NCBI RefSeq assembly: GCF_036324505.1
Contig: NC_086368.1
Span: 27,169,878 to 27,233,877 of the forward strand
From: Eleginops maclovinus
Lineage: Eukaryota; Chordata; Actinopteri; Perciformes; Eleginopidae
Direction of reading: 5' to 3'
DNA length: 64,000 nucleotides
The first letter of the stretch is position 1. The number at the start of each line of letters is the position of its first letter. The position numbers and the translations under genes are program-made. The notes below the pieces were generated by a model. The model ran no database searches. It was not told the DNA's origin and saw only the letters and a list, made by a program, of their open reading frames with translations. Positions 50,630-61,872 of this stretch are shown here, piece after piece.

Positions 50630-51390
50630 TTATGCATCTCAACAAGAGGGAGTTTCCATTGGACTCCGTTGTTTACTTCCGTGACTGAATGACATCACTA
50701 TGTAACATTCATGCTTCTATTGGTAAGCACTCCAACACATTATAGGCTAATGGGTGGGATATCTCTAAGCAGTTGACCAATCACAACAGAGCAGGCCAGC
50801 TAATCAATCGGAGCAGACTGGGCTCTGGTTTCAGACAGAGGGTGAAAAGAGGTGCTGCAGCACAGGCAGGATGAGAAACATAAAGAGCTTTTTGAACATC
50901 AAAGCATGGAGACATGTCACAGTAGAGGGCACTACATACAAATATGTGTCAGGGTTTGGGGAAATAGGACCCAAGTGCAGCAACAAAGGGAGGCAGGTAT
51001 GGGTACGAACAAAAGGCGAGCTTTATTCCAGAAGCTGTTTTACAAAAATACGAAGTTTGGAAAAATCCAGGACATGAAAAACACTTGACTTGAACGCATG
51101 AAGACGATAAATCCAGGACATGAAGACGATAACGAACTGACAGAGAACACAAGGTGAAGCAGGACTAAATACAAAGACACTAATCACAACACAAGCCACA
51201 GCTGGGGAGGGGAGGCAGAAACAGGTGGGCAACAGGTGACAACAATGAAACAATCAAGGAAGGAAGGAAGAACCAAAAGACAGGAGTAACACTACACATG
51301 ACACAACAGAGGGAAAACCTTTCAAAATAAAACAGGAAACAGACAGAAAACAAGGATCATGACAATATGAACCTGAAAATTAGCACAACA
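50630..51390 (-). mobile_element. Interspersed repeat family B, copy 3, split by a solo LTR
   Basis: In reverse orientation it has GGGCTCTGGTTTCAGACAG, AGGTGCTGCAGCACAGGCAG and AAAGCATGGAGACATGTC. Family sequence resumes after 51364 with ATATGAACCTGAAAA, matching the start of copy 2 (37550-37570). The LTR at 50947-51364 sits between. Confidence 0.78.
50947..51364 (-). mobile_element. Solo LTR, minus strand, with 5-bp target duplication
   Basis: 418 bp starting TGTCAGGG and ending ATCATGACA, i.e. TG...CA ends. ATATG flanks both sides (50942-50946 and 51365-51369). It matches 59914-60302 in reverse. No internal retroviral or gag-pol sequence is present. A solo LTR formed by LTR-LTR recombination is the simplest reading. 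The retrotransposon family (Gypsy-type or other) is not resolved. Confidence 0.82.
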
Positions 51391-52820
51391 ATCAGAATCC
51401 CTTTAGGTCGTCAGAGAACTTCTGCAGGTGACAGGTCGGCGTGTTGTGGGTGAAGTCTGCAGTGTAGAGGGTGAAGAGAAACGATGAGGGTGTCTGATTG
51501 ACACTCCCTGGTCCTCACATACTGTGGACGGTTGGTGGTCGTCTTTAAGTTCCAGAGCACAGATCAGAAAGAAGGTCTTGGATCATTGCGACCCTCATCT
51601 TCTCATAGATGATCTTCATGAGCAATAAGCAGAAGTATGAGGGCAGAGGCTCGGTGACTGCACTACTCTCCTGGTCATTATTCAGACCTTCTCTTCCTGG
51701 TGACCTAGTTGGGGCGAGTGAGGCTCAAGCCAACTCCTTCTTTTTCACCGGGATGTGTTTCTATGCTTTAAAATACCGGTCTGTCCACGATCTACAGTAC
51801 ATTGCTTCTTGAGTGCATGACACAACAGATTGATTGTATTTCTACTAACTTGTTTTACTCATTACACAATTATGCATGGCATTTAATACTGAGCTATGGT
51901 AAAATGTCCAATTAAGCCAATAATATAACTGTTGTTTAGCAACGGACATGTTTTCAGCTTAGGCTACTAATGGGGGGCACATTGAAATAATTATGTATAT
52001 GGTAATAGTGCTTCTGCTGATGCCTTACTGGTACTTTTACAGGGTTGTTGTGAAAATGTAGGCTAATTAACTCAAAATGTCTGCTGTTTCTCTGCATACA
52101 TTTAAAATGCTAACATATGTATAAATAATAATGAATGAATCCATTTTTAAATCAACAGTATTTCTAGGGAAGACAAAGAACAAGTTCAAAAACAAATCAT
52201 TTTGAATATTTAATAAATATCTATAACTCTCAAAAAGAGTACTCTGAAAACTGTGATGGTGGTGGCAAAGTCCAAAGGGACTTGACTTGGGAACTGGAAG
52301 GTCACCAGTTTGAGTCTTTTCCTCTCTGTGGGGCGATTAAGGGGATCTCCTTCTTCTTCAAAAATTTTTTTCATAATTGTAGACCAATTTATCAAAGTCT
52401 TTGCAGCTGCATAGACTTTAAAGGTTATCTGGAAAAATTGAGATCCTCCATATAGCCAGTATTCACCCAGGGCTTGGTATAACATTTGTCAGAGTTTCAG
52501 AAAATGAAGGAATCAGAGCAAAACAACGCTGGCTGTAAGGTAAGAAACAAGGTACGAAACTGGGTAGAGTGCAGCTGCAAACTAAAAGAAAAACCTACGA
52601 TGCAAAGTACTCTAACAAGTTCCTCCTGTAATGGCCCCTTCTGTTTTAACTTCAGTCGTACTTGCTCAAATGGTGGCTGTTATTCCTCTTGTATGAAGAG
52701 AAATGAATAGGTAATGCATTCAGCTGCCCTCATTATGTCATTAAAATCGCACATTTTGAGTTTTCCTCTGGCGTTCTCCAGGGCATCTCACTGTTTTTAT
52801 TGCTGCTCCTCTCTTTGCAG
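51391..52820. other. Intergenic, nothing recognised
   Basis: No coding or repeat signal that I can support. Confidence 0.4.
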
Positions 52821-53046
52821 TCGCACACAGGGACCCATCACTTTGCTTTGTGAGTATCACAGGCTATTGTCAGACGTACAACCGGGGAGTCATCACTACC
52901 TCGCAGCCTCACTGTCTGCAGCAGAACACCGGGCAGAGGAAGGGGATAATTCCTGGGCTGTGGCTCTCCAAAGAAATCTACACAACCAAAGCCACGGGAT
53001 GTAGCAAAGCATTTTTATGCACCTTAACACCTCCCGGAGTGTTGTA
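52821..53046 (+). CDS. Candidate orphan terminal exon, unknown gene
   Basis: After TCTCTTTGCAG (AG at 52819-52820) a frame stays open for 74 codons to TAG at 53044-53046. Pieces read DPSLCFVSITGYCQTYNRGV and IPGLWLSKEIYTTKATG. I do not recognise it. The acceptor is good, but there is no supporting neighbour exon; an lncRNA exon or chance is as likely. Confidence 0.15.
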
Positions 53047-54630
53047 GTTTGATGTTGCTGAGGCATGTGTTTCTTTGCCCAGTGATTGCATTAAGTGCTG
53101 TTGTGAGCCGTGTTTACCCTTTGCCTTTGAGGATGCCTTGTAGGTGGTGTCTGCATCCCTCCTGGCAATATACAAGGGGGTGGATGGAGGGGGTGGTGAA
53201 GCACTTGTCTGAATGAAAGAACAGGCCAGGGAGGTTTATAAATAAAATTGACAGCAGGCACCTTACTGAACCATGACTTGAATACTTAAAAGGTGGCAGC
53301 GTTTTTTTGTGAGAGGCTAGGGAAATCTCTCGCTCAAAAGCACAGCAAAGTACACCATCTCCTCACTTGGTATAAATATGAAATAGGCTGTTCCCTTCAG
53401 AGGGGCGCTCTGTGGAATTACATGACGTTGTTATAGTTTGTGTCAAAGGTGTTTGGGATGTTGAGGAGGGAGGAGCGTTTGCAGGCACAATTGTTGAGGA
53501 TATGCTGATTTTGGGGGTTTATTTCGTTAGCTCAAACCAGAACGCGACTTCAGCAGAAACGCTCTTCAGAGGATAGAAACTTCCTTGACTGCTGAGATTA
53601 AAAAAGGGAAGGAAATTGCATAGGAATCAAAGCGTAATGAATCTTCAGCTCCAGAGATGTGTTTTTCAACTCTTACCCGCTTTTAGGTTTGAGTGTCCCA
53701 TGATGGATAGCCTTTTCTCAAACAAATAACAGCGATGTCAAATGCTTTTGATGCAGAGTTTATGGAGGAGGGCCTCATATTACTTGTTTAAATCAATACT
53801 TATCAAATCCGGCTATCACCTTGAGACCCGGGTATGAAATGTTTGTGTTGTGTGTTTCATTAAATGCATAGTGAATCTGCTGCTGGGGAACATTTCAACA
53901 CATGAAAGACCGATCTTCTTTTCAGCAGCAACAATGCCTCGGGTCGGCAGGTTAGTGAAAGCAGGAGCTGTGAAGAGAAAGTACAGCTGCAGGTTTTTAA
54001 AATGACACAGAGGATTTACACTGCATTTTTAATTTGAACATGGATCCGGCTGTCTCGCTGTTACATCTGCAAAGCACTGAAGGTTCCTCCCTCAGGGATG
54101 ATGTCTCTCTAAAGACTGCTTCATAATGATCTGAGACACATTTGCGATTGTGAAAATTGCATAATAGGCATATTAAATAATGGATTCCGTAATCACGCTA
54201 GCTTTTCTTATAAATCACAATCACAGTGCTGTTTATTAATGCTGTAGTATTGATATCCTTTACCCTTAATACCTGATATTTCAACCACATGGTGGCAGCA
54301 AAAAGAAAAAACCTGCAATGAGAGGGAATGAAAACCGGAAAGCTGTGGGATAAAATAATGTACGATTCTAGTCCTTTTAAAGTATGAATCATTGGTGGAA
54401 GAAGTACTCAGATGTTATACTTTTAATTGTAAAAACAGCAATTAGACCAATTAGTTAGGGTTAGAAGAGTTTAGTTTTTAGGGTTTGTGGTGAGTTTTAC
54501 ATCAGTTGTATGGCTTTAAATGTTTCTGTGTAATACATGAACTCCCTCCAATTCTAGATGTATAATCTGAATACTTTATGTTGAATGTCCAGGCCCCAAT
54601 TCTCAAGTCTTCCATTTCCCATGTCTCCAT
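53047..54630. other. Intergenic, nothing recognised
   Basis: No gene or repeat was recognised; a short GTTAGGGTTAG occurs at about 54455. Confidence 0.4.
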
Positions 54631-54996
54631 TAGTGGTGGGCAGCGTTGGTATCAGTATCGATCAATACTTGCGCGATGAGATCGATACTTAAGTTTCAGT
54701 TTCTCTTCTCTAGATTCAGTCCACTTCTCCCTTTATATCATAGTGGTTCTGCATGTACACACACTGCTCATCTCCCTCTGCCCCTCCCCTGCTATAACCT
54801 ACTGTGAGTGTTGCCGCCGTGCACTCACGTGACCCAGCGGTGCACTGACGGCTGCATGATGGCAGAGAGGAAGAGGAGCGCTGTTTGGTTTCATTTAGTT
54901 GCAGATCAAAACACTGCAAGCTGCGATGTTTGCAGAAAACACCACAAATGCACAAACACCTGAAAACCCACCCTAAAGGGAGCTTAAATTCCCATA
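54631..54996 (+). mobile_element. Internally deleted hAT-like element with broken BED finger start
   Basis: GTCTCCATTA flanks both sides (54623-54632 and 54997-55006), containing an 8-bp duplication typical of hAT insertions. The left end is TAGTGGTGGGC. Near the right end an ORF (ATG at 54856) reads MMAERKRSAVWFHLVADQ then NTASCDVCRK, the first half of a BED zinc finger as in ZBED/hAT transposases. The rest of the finger, HKHLKTHPKGS, is present in another frame, so a small deletion breaks it. The remainder of the transposase is missing. Confidence 0.72.
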
Positions 54997-55006
54997 GTCT
55001 CCATTA

Positions 55007-56940
55007 TGTCTCATGACAGTACTTTTATTCAGAGTAAATCTACTTCATTACCTTCCAACACTGATAAGAAAACAACAAGGTAAGTATTTAATTACAGATG
55101 TAAAGGATACATAACCATAGTCAGCATAATGTACTTAAAGTATACTATGTAAAAGTACTGGTGCTGTTGATTTGAGTTAATGATATTCCATTTTAAGGAG
55201 ATAATGAAAGTGAAAGCATCAGGTTACTATTTTATTTTAAATATTTGTATTTTCTTAATATGTTTTGAATTCATATAACAGAAGAACAAAATACAAATTG
55301 TACATGCATCTACTTAACCACTGTGGTATTGGAGTGTATGTAAGGCGCTTTGTATAAAATTGTCAGCCAAATAACACCAGGAGAAAACTAAGCTTCTACC
55401 AATCAGAGGTTTGATCTTCAATATGTTCAAGTATCTGTGGGCAAGACACCCCAAATTGCGTCCGTATGCATGTCTAAAGAATTAAAGTGCATGCAAGCTG
55501 CTTTGGATAAAAGTGTCAGTAAAAATAACACGTTTAAAAAAAAAGACACACACTTTTAAACTCGTGCTGCAGGTGTTCACATTGTCCCGCTTTTACCTCC
55601 ATTTGTTAAACTCTTTGTTGCAGCATAGAGAGCAGGGATGAGCTTTGGAAATTCGGTCAGTACGGAGATGTTAACATTTAAGTGAACCCCCGAGAGATAA
55701 TGACGTTGCCCGTTCCCTGCCTGCTAAAGACACAGCAGCATTACTCATAAAGAGTCCGACATGCTGCTTCTATTCCTCAGACACCAGAGGTCAAATGAGT
55801 CTTCTTTTGAAAAATGTCTCTCTCTCTCTCTTTCTTTTTTTGTTGTTTTACTTTAGAACTTTAAAATAATTAGTGTATAATGTTTCAGCCCACTTATTTC
55901 CCTGCCAGTCTGAGAGATACGCTCCAATAATCCCTCCGTAGGAAATGGGTGAATCTCATGCATTCTAACCACCTCTGCTTTTTCCTGTTCCTGCGTTCAA
56001 AAGAAGGACACACTAATTTAGAAATATGAGCTGAATGCATCCACTTTGGGATTTTTTCCTTCGAGGCAATTGAAAGCCCATAAATGGATCCGAACCCTTA
56101 GGCCATTCATTTGATTGGCAGAATACAGTGGCATGCAAAGTGTACTCTTTCGACAAAAATGAAATTTCATCCATGTTTGCGAGGTTTGAGGATATAGTTT
56201 TAGGGGACATGCAGCGGAAGAAAGCACTTCTGTTAAACAGAGTCAATAACTTGCACAACTGCTATGGCACCTCAGGGTAATATCACACTACCTGAAAAAT
56301 ACCATAAGTGGACATTTATTGAATAGCTGTCATAGCTCCGATTCCTTTTGAAAGTATAATGGAAAGAGTATACAAAATAACCACCAAAATGGCCTCTCCA
56401 AAGCTGCCTGTTGCTAGTCAGGAGCTTGTATTGAACCTTTTGTTGACGTTAATGACGCATCACATCCACAGAAACTGCAATCTTCTCTCCAGAGTTGATG
56501 AGGTGAGAGTTCAGAGACTCACCTGGTCGGTTCCCAGTTGAGAAAACATTTACACCGGCCGTAATGAATACAGCTGGACAGGATGTTTGAATGTCATGTC
56601 CATCTCCTGGGATTCTTCCAATTTGGCAGTGTGTAATAATAACGTCAGGGAAGACCTGCAACTTTGGGTGTGTTATCACAAGGAAGGCAGAGCAGTGGTT
56701 ATTATAGCCTACTTCTCTCGGGCGGAAAGAAAAGAGGAGACAGACGTTTTTTTACTTGACAAATACTGTCTGAAACGGCCTTACGTTTATCTTTCATGTC
56801 TAGCTCTGCATCAAGGTTGGAACATTCCTGTAAAGGTGTAGCTAATCTGCGTTTAGTGACTCACACGTTATAATTATTTGACTGATGTAGCAGGGGATGA
56901 GCACCCGAGTTTTGGATGGAACAAAGACCAAGGACTTATA
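55007..56940. other. Intergenic with small repeat fragments
   Basis: At 55340-55370 and 55490-55525 there are two CTTTG.ATAAAA.TGTCAG phrases, fragments of a teleost retroposon tail. A TC dinucleotide run lies at about 55817-55831. Open frames at 56013-56258 and 56449-56841 are not recognised. Confidence 0.4.
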
Positions 56941-57230
56941 TGCTATAACATGTTAGCTTGTGAGACATGCTTCATGCTATAACGTGTTAGCTTGTGAGAC
57001 ATGCTTCATGCTATAACGTGTTAGCTTGTGAGACATGCTAATTGCTATACATGTGTCAGCTTGTGCAACGTGCTTATTGCTATACATGTGTCAGCTTGTG
57101 CAACGTGCTAAATGCTATACATGTGTCAGCTTGTGCAACGTGCTTATTGCTATACATGTGTTAGCTTGATAGACCTGATACATGCTAGCGTGTAAGTGTT
57201 AGCTAATGCTACATGCTACAAATGTCTTAG
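56941..57230. repeat. Minisatellite, 34- then 35-bp period, about eight units
   Basis: TGCTAT-starting units begin at 56941, 56975, 57009, 57043, 57078, 57113, 57148 and 57183. The first three periods are 34 bp with GTTAGCTTGTGAGACATGCT; later ones are 35 bp with GTCAGCTTGTGCAACGTGCT. It is non-coding. Confidence 0.9.
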
Positions 57231-58941
57231 CATATGCGACGTGATGATGTGTAAGCTGTATGCCACTTATTTTCGGTTTCATCGACATAAATAGTAATGT
57301 GTTAGTCAATATAGTATGTCTTTAATTCTTCATTCATTTTAAATGTGTATCTCTTTAACCCGTCTCCCAGGTTAGTCTGACTAAATGTGGACTAACATCT
57401 TGTTTGTGTCTATTACTGAAAAAAGCTTCCCTGTCATTTAAAAAAAACCTCTTTGCCAAAACAGATTTTCTTTTTTCTGATTGGCTGAGGTTTACATGAG
57501 TATTCGGGCTCTGAATTTAGAATTCCGAGAAACCCTCAACTTACATTATTTTCCAGGCAGTTTGTGCACCTCCATGGCATCTTGTTTGGCTCTTCTCCTC
57601 TGACAGGCAGGAGCCCATTGACAGTCAGGCAGTCTATTGTCAAAGATATCATCATGAATCCTCCTTTGAGCCCTGACAAGTCCGCCATTATAGAATTCAG
57701 CCCCCTGCTGTTGGGAAGAATGTGGCCCTATCACCTGAGGCCAATCTCCTAGCCCGTCCACTTTTGAGTCCATGCCACAGTGCAGCATTGACCTGTTAAT
57801 GGCTTTTTCTGCTCCTATACAGAATGTGGGAAGGCCTGTTAACAATATGACAACTTGATGGGCTGAACTTTTTCTTACAGGATTGTACTCTAACACATTT
57901 ATACAAGGCTGCTTCCAGTTTCTGAGCCTGATGATTCAATTAAGTTTAAAAATAAACTGTGTATAGGGTTGTGTTAAAACCTGGACTTATGGCGTGATAT
58001 GGATGAAGCTGTACACGGATAAAGTTATTACATTTTTTTACAACCTAAAGAAATCTTCCGCATGTGACTGCCTGGGTCTCTAACTGCACATTTCTCCCCA
58101 ATGCCGGATGGCAGGTCGAGGCAACATGATGTATTAGCCTCACTGTCTCAAGGAAAACCCTGGTAGACCACAACATCGTTATCACACTAGAATCTGTAGA
58201 AGAGGAAAAAGGGATATTTTATTACGTGTGAATAATGTTAGGAGTACAACATTTGTCATATTTAGCTGCTGATTCTTAATGGTCGACTGTTAAAGGGATC
58301 ATTTACTAGATCCGTAATTCTTTAGAAATCACCAGACGATTACTTTTGCGCCGTGGGTTTCGTTATAAATAACTAAACAAAGGAACAAATAAACAAATTA
58401 AAATAGCTAATTAATAAATAAGAAATACATTGAATAAACAGGAAAACTTTAGAAATGATTATCATTATTATTAAGTCACTTGTTATCAACCAATTTTATG
58501 ACACGTATGAGCTTCAGACATTTATAGGTTTGTCAATAACTGACATCGTAGAACTTTGACGTAGAGTTTAACCACACCCCTTATTTCAAGCTTCTTGCCT
58601 CAACACATTTCAAAGAAAACTTTGACTTAGAGAGATAAAATGCTAACTCTTTTCTGGGTTTTATGACTCATTACTGCTGCTGAATTCTCTGAATAGGATA
58701 TCACAACATTTGGGCATGTAGGACCCTAACTAAAAGTTGGTTGTATTGACTCTTTAACCCAGGTTTCCTCTTTATATAACATACCAGAGCAGCTTTAAAG
58801 TCCAACCTGCATCACACAGCGTGACATCCTTGTATACAGCATGGAGAAGTCAATTCCTAATATAATATTTGAGAATGTATTGAGATGTAGCATCTCATTT
58901 TCGAGGGGGTCCTAGAACTGTATTACACAAATTATAACACA
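57231..58941. other. Intergenic; two-strand open region at 57546-57896
   Basis: At 57546-57896 the minus strand is open for 116 codons while the plus strand is open for 62 in 57564-57752. The sequence looks less AT-rich than its surroundings. I recognise no protein; a conserved non-coding element is possible. The remainder shows nothing. Confidence 0.3.
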
Positions 58942-59013
58942 CAGTTGCATAACATTATACAGACACACACATACAGACAGTTGCATAACATTATACAGAC
59001 ACACACATACAGA
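58942..59013. repeat. Two tandem 36-bp units
   Basis: CAGTTGCATAACATTATACA followed by GACACACACATACAGA occurs at 58942-58977 and again at 58978-59013, essentially identical, suggesting a recent duplication. Confidence 0.88.
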
Positions 59014-59913
59014 CAGCTTGCTCACCCTCGTCCCAAGAAAACAATGAGCATATAACAAAGTTTGAATGAAAGTAGGCATACTCAAACTAAAAGCATAAAC
59101 AGGGTGATTTGAGACGTGAACATAAACTTAAGTACTAACGGCAGATTTATTTCACAGATTTTTACACCTATTTTTAGTCAACCACATTGCAAATAGACAC
59201 AGTGAGGGATTGTCAGATACGCCTATAGCAAGCACATCTCTGCCTTTCACACATACAGTAAACATGAGTCGATGCTCTCACATTCACACTTGTGAAAATA
59301 TTCACAGTGTGAAAATATGGAGATGTACAGCAGTTACAGCAGCAGCAATTTACGAACACTTTACTACGGATAAGTCAAACGTTCAAAGGCAGACTGCAGC
59401 TTTCAGTCATATTCAAATGTTTTTTATGCCAGTGGAGTATAGCCATGTCACATCAAATGCTAAATATTGAAAAGACTCCATGGAGAAGTGCAAATCAAAC
59501 CCCACAGCGACCATTGACGGTACATGTTACATTTTAATGGAGCCTGTCAGCACTTCACTTAATTTCACAGCACATGCTCGACCAGAATGCTAATTCTGTT
59601 TTGTTTCCACATTATGTTCATTAAAAATACATGGTGTCCAAATGTGTGAAAGAAAAACTCGAGACCAGCACATTTTCACAAGTATTTTAATCTGCAGTTT
59701 TGTCTTTCTTCAAACCATTAGCCTTTCATTTAAAAACGCACGAGGTCCAAAGAGTTTTCACTGATGGCCACATACAGAAACAGATACAAAGGGCTGGGCC
59801 ACTAACTAGAGGTGAGGTTTAGAGCCTCATAAGTTATAAGTTGGCAAATGAAGGTCAATTATGGTCGATACTTGACATGCAGAAGCCTCAGATTGCTTAT
59901 GATAAGGGAAATG
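59014..59913. other. Intergenic, nothing recognised
   Basis: No coding or repeat signal that I can support. Confidence 0.4.
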
Positions 59914-60302
59914 TGTCATGATCCTTGTTTTGTGTTTGTAGTTTCAGGTTTTATTTTGAAATGTTTTCCCTCTGTGTGTCTGCTCTGGTGTAACTTCCTG
60001 TCTTTGGTTTTCCACGTGTCTGATTGTCTCATTGTTGTCACCTGTTGCACTGTGTTCCTGCCCCCCCCCAGCTGTGTCTTGTCTTGTGATTAGTCCCTTT
60101 GTATTTAGTCCTGCTCTCCCTTGTGTTCTTTGTCAGATCGTTGTCGTCCTTCAGGTATCAAGTCCAGTCTTTTTCATGTCCTGGATTTCCCTATCTTTGT
60201 ATTTTTGTTAACAGCTTTTTTTATAATAAAGCTCGCTTTGGTTGCAAGTTTTATCCCACCTCCTTCTGCTGCACTTGGGTCCTAATTTCCCCCTCCCTGA
60301 CA
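59914..60302 (+). mobile_element. Solo LTR, plus strand, with 5-bp target duplication
   Basis: 389 bp from TGTCATGATCC to CCCTCCCTGACA. AAATG flanks it at 59909-59913 and 60303-60307. It contains an AATAAAGCTCGC polyadenylation-type phrase near 60226, as expected in an LTR. It matches 50947-51364 in reverse complement. A C-run and a CCCAGCTGTGTCTTGTC tract lie in the middle. The open frames 59848-60093 and 60099-60422 are artefacts of the LTR. Confidence 0.83.
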
Positions 60303-60307
60303 AAATG

Positions 60308-61574
60308 TGAAGGGTATATTTCTATGTTGTTATGCAATGAAGTTATTGGGTTGTGTTTTTTTTTAGTGGGCTTATTAGCACATGAATGCTGCTGGGTTAT
60401 ATATGTCAACATATATATTTAAGAAGTGCATATATACACATATAAAGACAAGCACACGTATCAGGTGGGCGGCATATTCCATTATAGGGCCAATTGAAAA
60501 TGGACAAAGGGCCGCAGTTGGCCCCCAGGCCGTAGTTAGGGAATACAATTACTCTTTTTTTATACCCTGATTACGTTACATAACATCCATTACTCCCGAA
60601 GCCTGATTACTGATGTTTAGCAGTATGGAGAACAATACTGCTGACATGCTTAAAACAATTAGTTGAATGGGAGCAAATAATACTCAGGGAATTGTCTTTG
60701 ATCCACAGAACCTCTGCCTTACAGATATGCCCTACCATCTGATCCTCCTCACAGACCATGCTGCTTCCTGTCAACTTCTCAGTATAAAGATAAGAGCATA
60801 TCTCCACAGCAGATACACAGGTAATTTAGGCTACAGATTTTCTTGTCTTCTTGTTTGTTGTTTCTCTAGTTTCTCAGGATTTCAATGTGTGCATATTTTT
60901 TTTTTGCAGTCTTAGAATACCTCGACAAAATTCAATTCAGAGCACCCATTAGGAAGGCTTTTACAGAGGAGCCCCAGCAAGACCTTAAGATCTGCTTTTG
61001 TTCAGCGCTGACTCATTGCTTTAGCACAACAATACAATGGTAATTGCAGGGTTTACTGGCTTCATATCATACTGTTTTGTTGACTCCAATCTTTTTGTGA
61101 AAGAACCCAGAGGAAATGCCAATAACAATCTTTCATTTCACAGAACACCTGTCCTATTAGAACTTATTTGAACGTTTCATACCAATCAATGTTCTGTAAA
61201 CTGCAAAGGATTTTTAAAGTGGAGGGGTTGCTATGATGTTGCCCGTGCATATGTCCCAGGCAAGGGCGGGTTATCAGGTCTTTGTGCCTCCTATCTTTTC
61301 TAGGAAGACATGCTTAATAGTTATTTAGCGTCTTTGTTTTTGTTTTGTGTCTCTCTGCGGCCATTTTGAGTCTTCATGTGGTCATAGTCGCGCTCCGTTT
61401 CGTTGTGGTTATTGCTCATTAGTCCTATGTATCTCTTTGTGGTTGGTACATTTCAAGCACAAGTGACTACCATGGGGGCTCCTGACACTTTTGGACCCCT
61501 TGGCCTATGCCAGGTAGGTTGTTCAATCCATGGTCCCACACCGCATCACTTCCCCTGGTTTCTGCAATCGTATT
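60308..61574. other. Intergenic, nothing recognised
   Basis: AT-rich with no gene or repeat that I can support. Confidence 0.4.
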
Positions 61575-61872
61575 ATAATAAATTAGGAAGAAGATATACT
61601 TTATTTATCCCTTACAGGTACATTTCTTTCCCTATTTCTTACACACACAGAGGATATACATGCACAAACACAACCACACATGCAGGAGAGGTGGCAGAGC
61701 AGGGAGGCTGCCAGGTACCCGGCGCCAGGGAGCAGTATCAGGGTTCGGTGCCTTGCCCGAGGGCACCTCAGCAGTGGCTCAGGAGGAGAACTGGCACCTC
61801 TCCAGCAACCAGGATTTTTTGGTCCAATCGGGACGTGAACCGGTGACTAAGACTAAGCCACTGCCGCCCTAA
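61575..61872 (-). mobile_element. tRNA-derived SINE, related family, minus strand
   Basis: On the minus strand it starts AGGGCGGCAGTGGCTTAGTC and has GGTTCACGTCCC as B box. The body shows GGTGCCTTGCCCGAGGGCAC (plus-strand sense), parallel to the GGTGCCTTGCTCAAGGGCAC of the other SINE. The tail has ACTTTATTTATCCCTTACAG. It is diverged enough to be a second subfamily. Confidence 0.75.

Noticed and set aside
59848..60422. Two long plus-strand open frames rich in Phe, Leu, Val and Ser
   Set aside because: They lie largely in the solo LTR; the T-rich LTR strand creates them.
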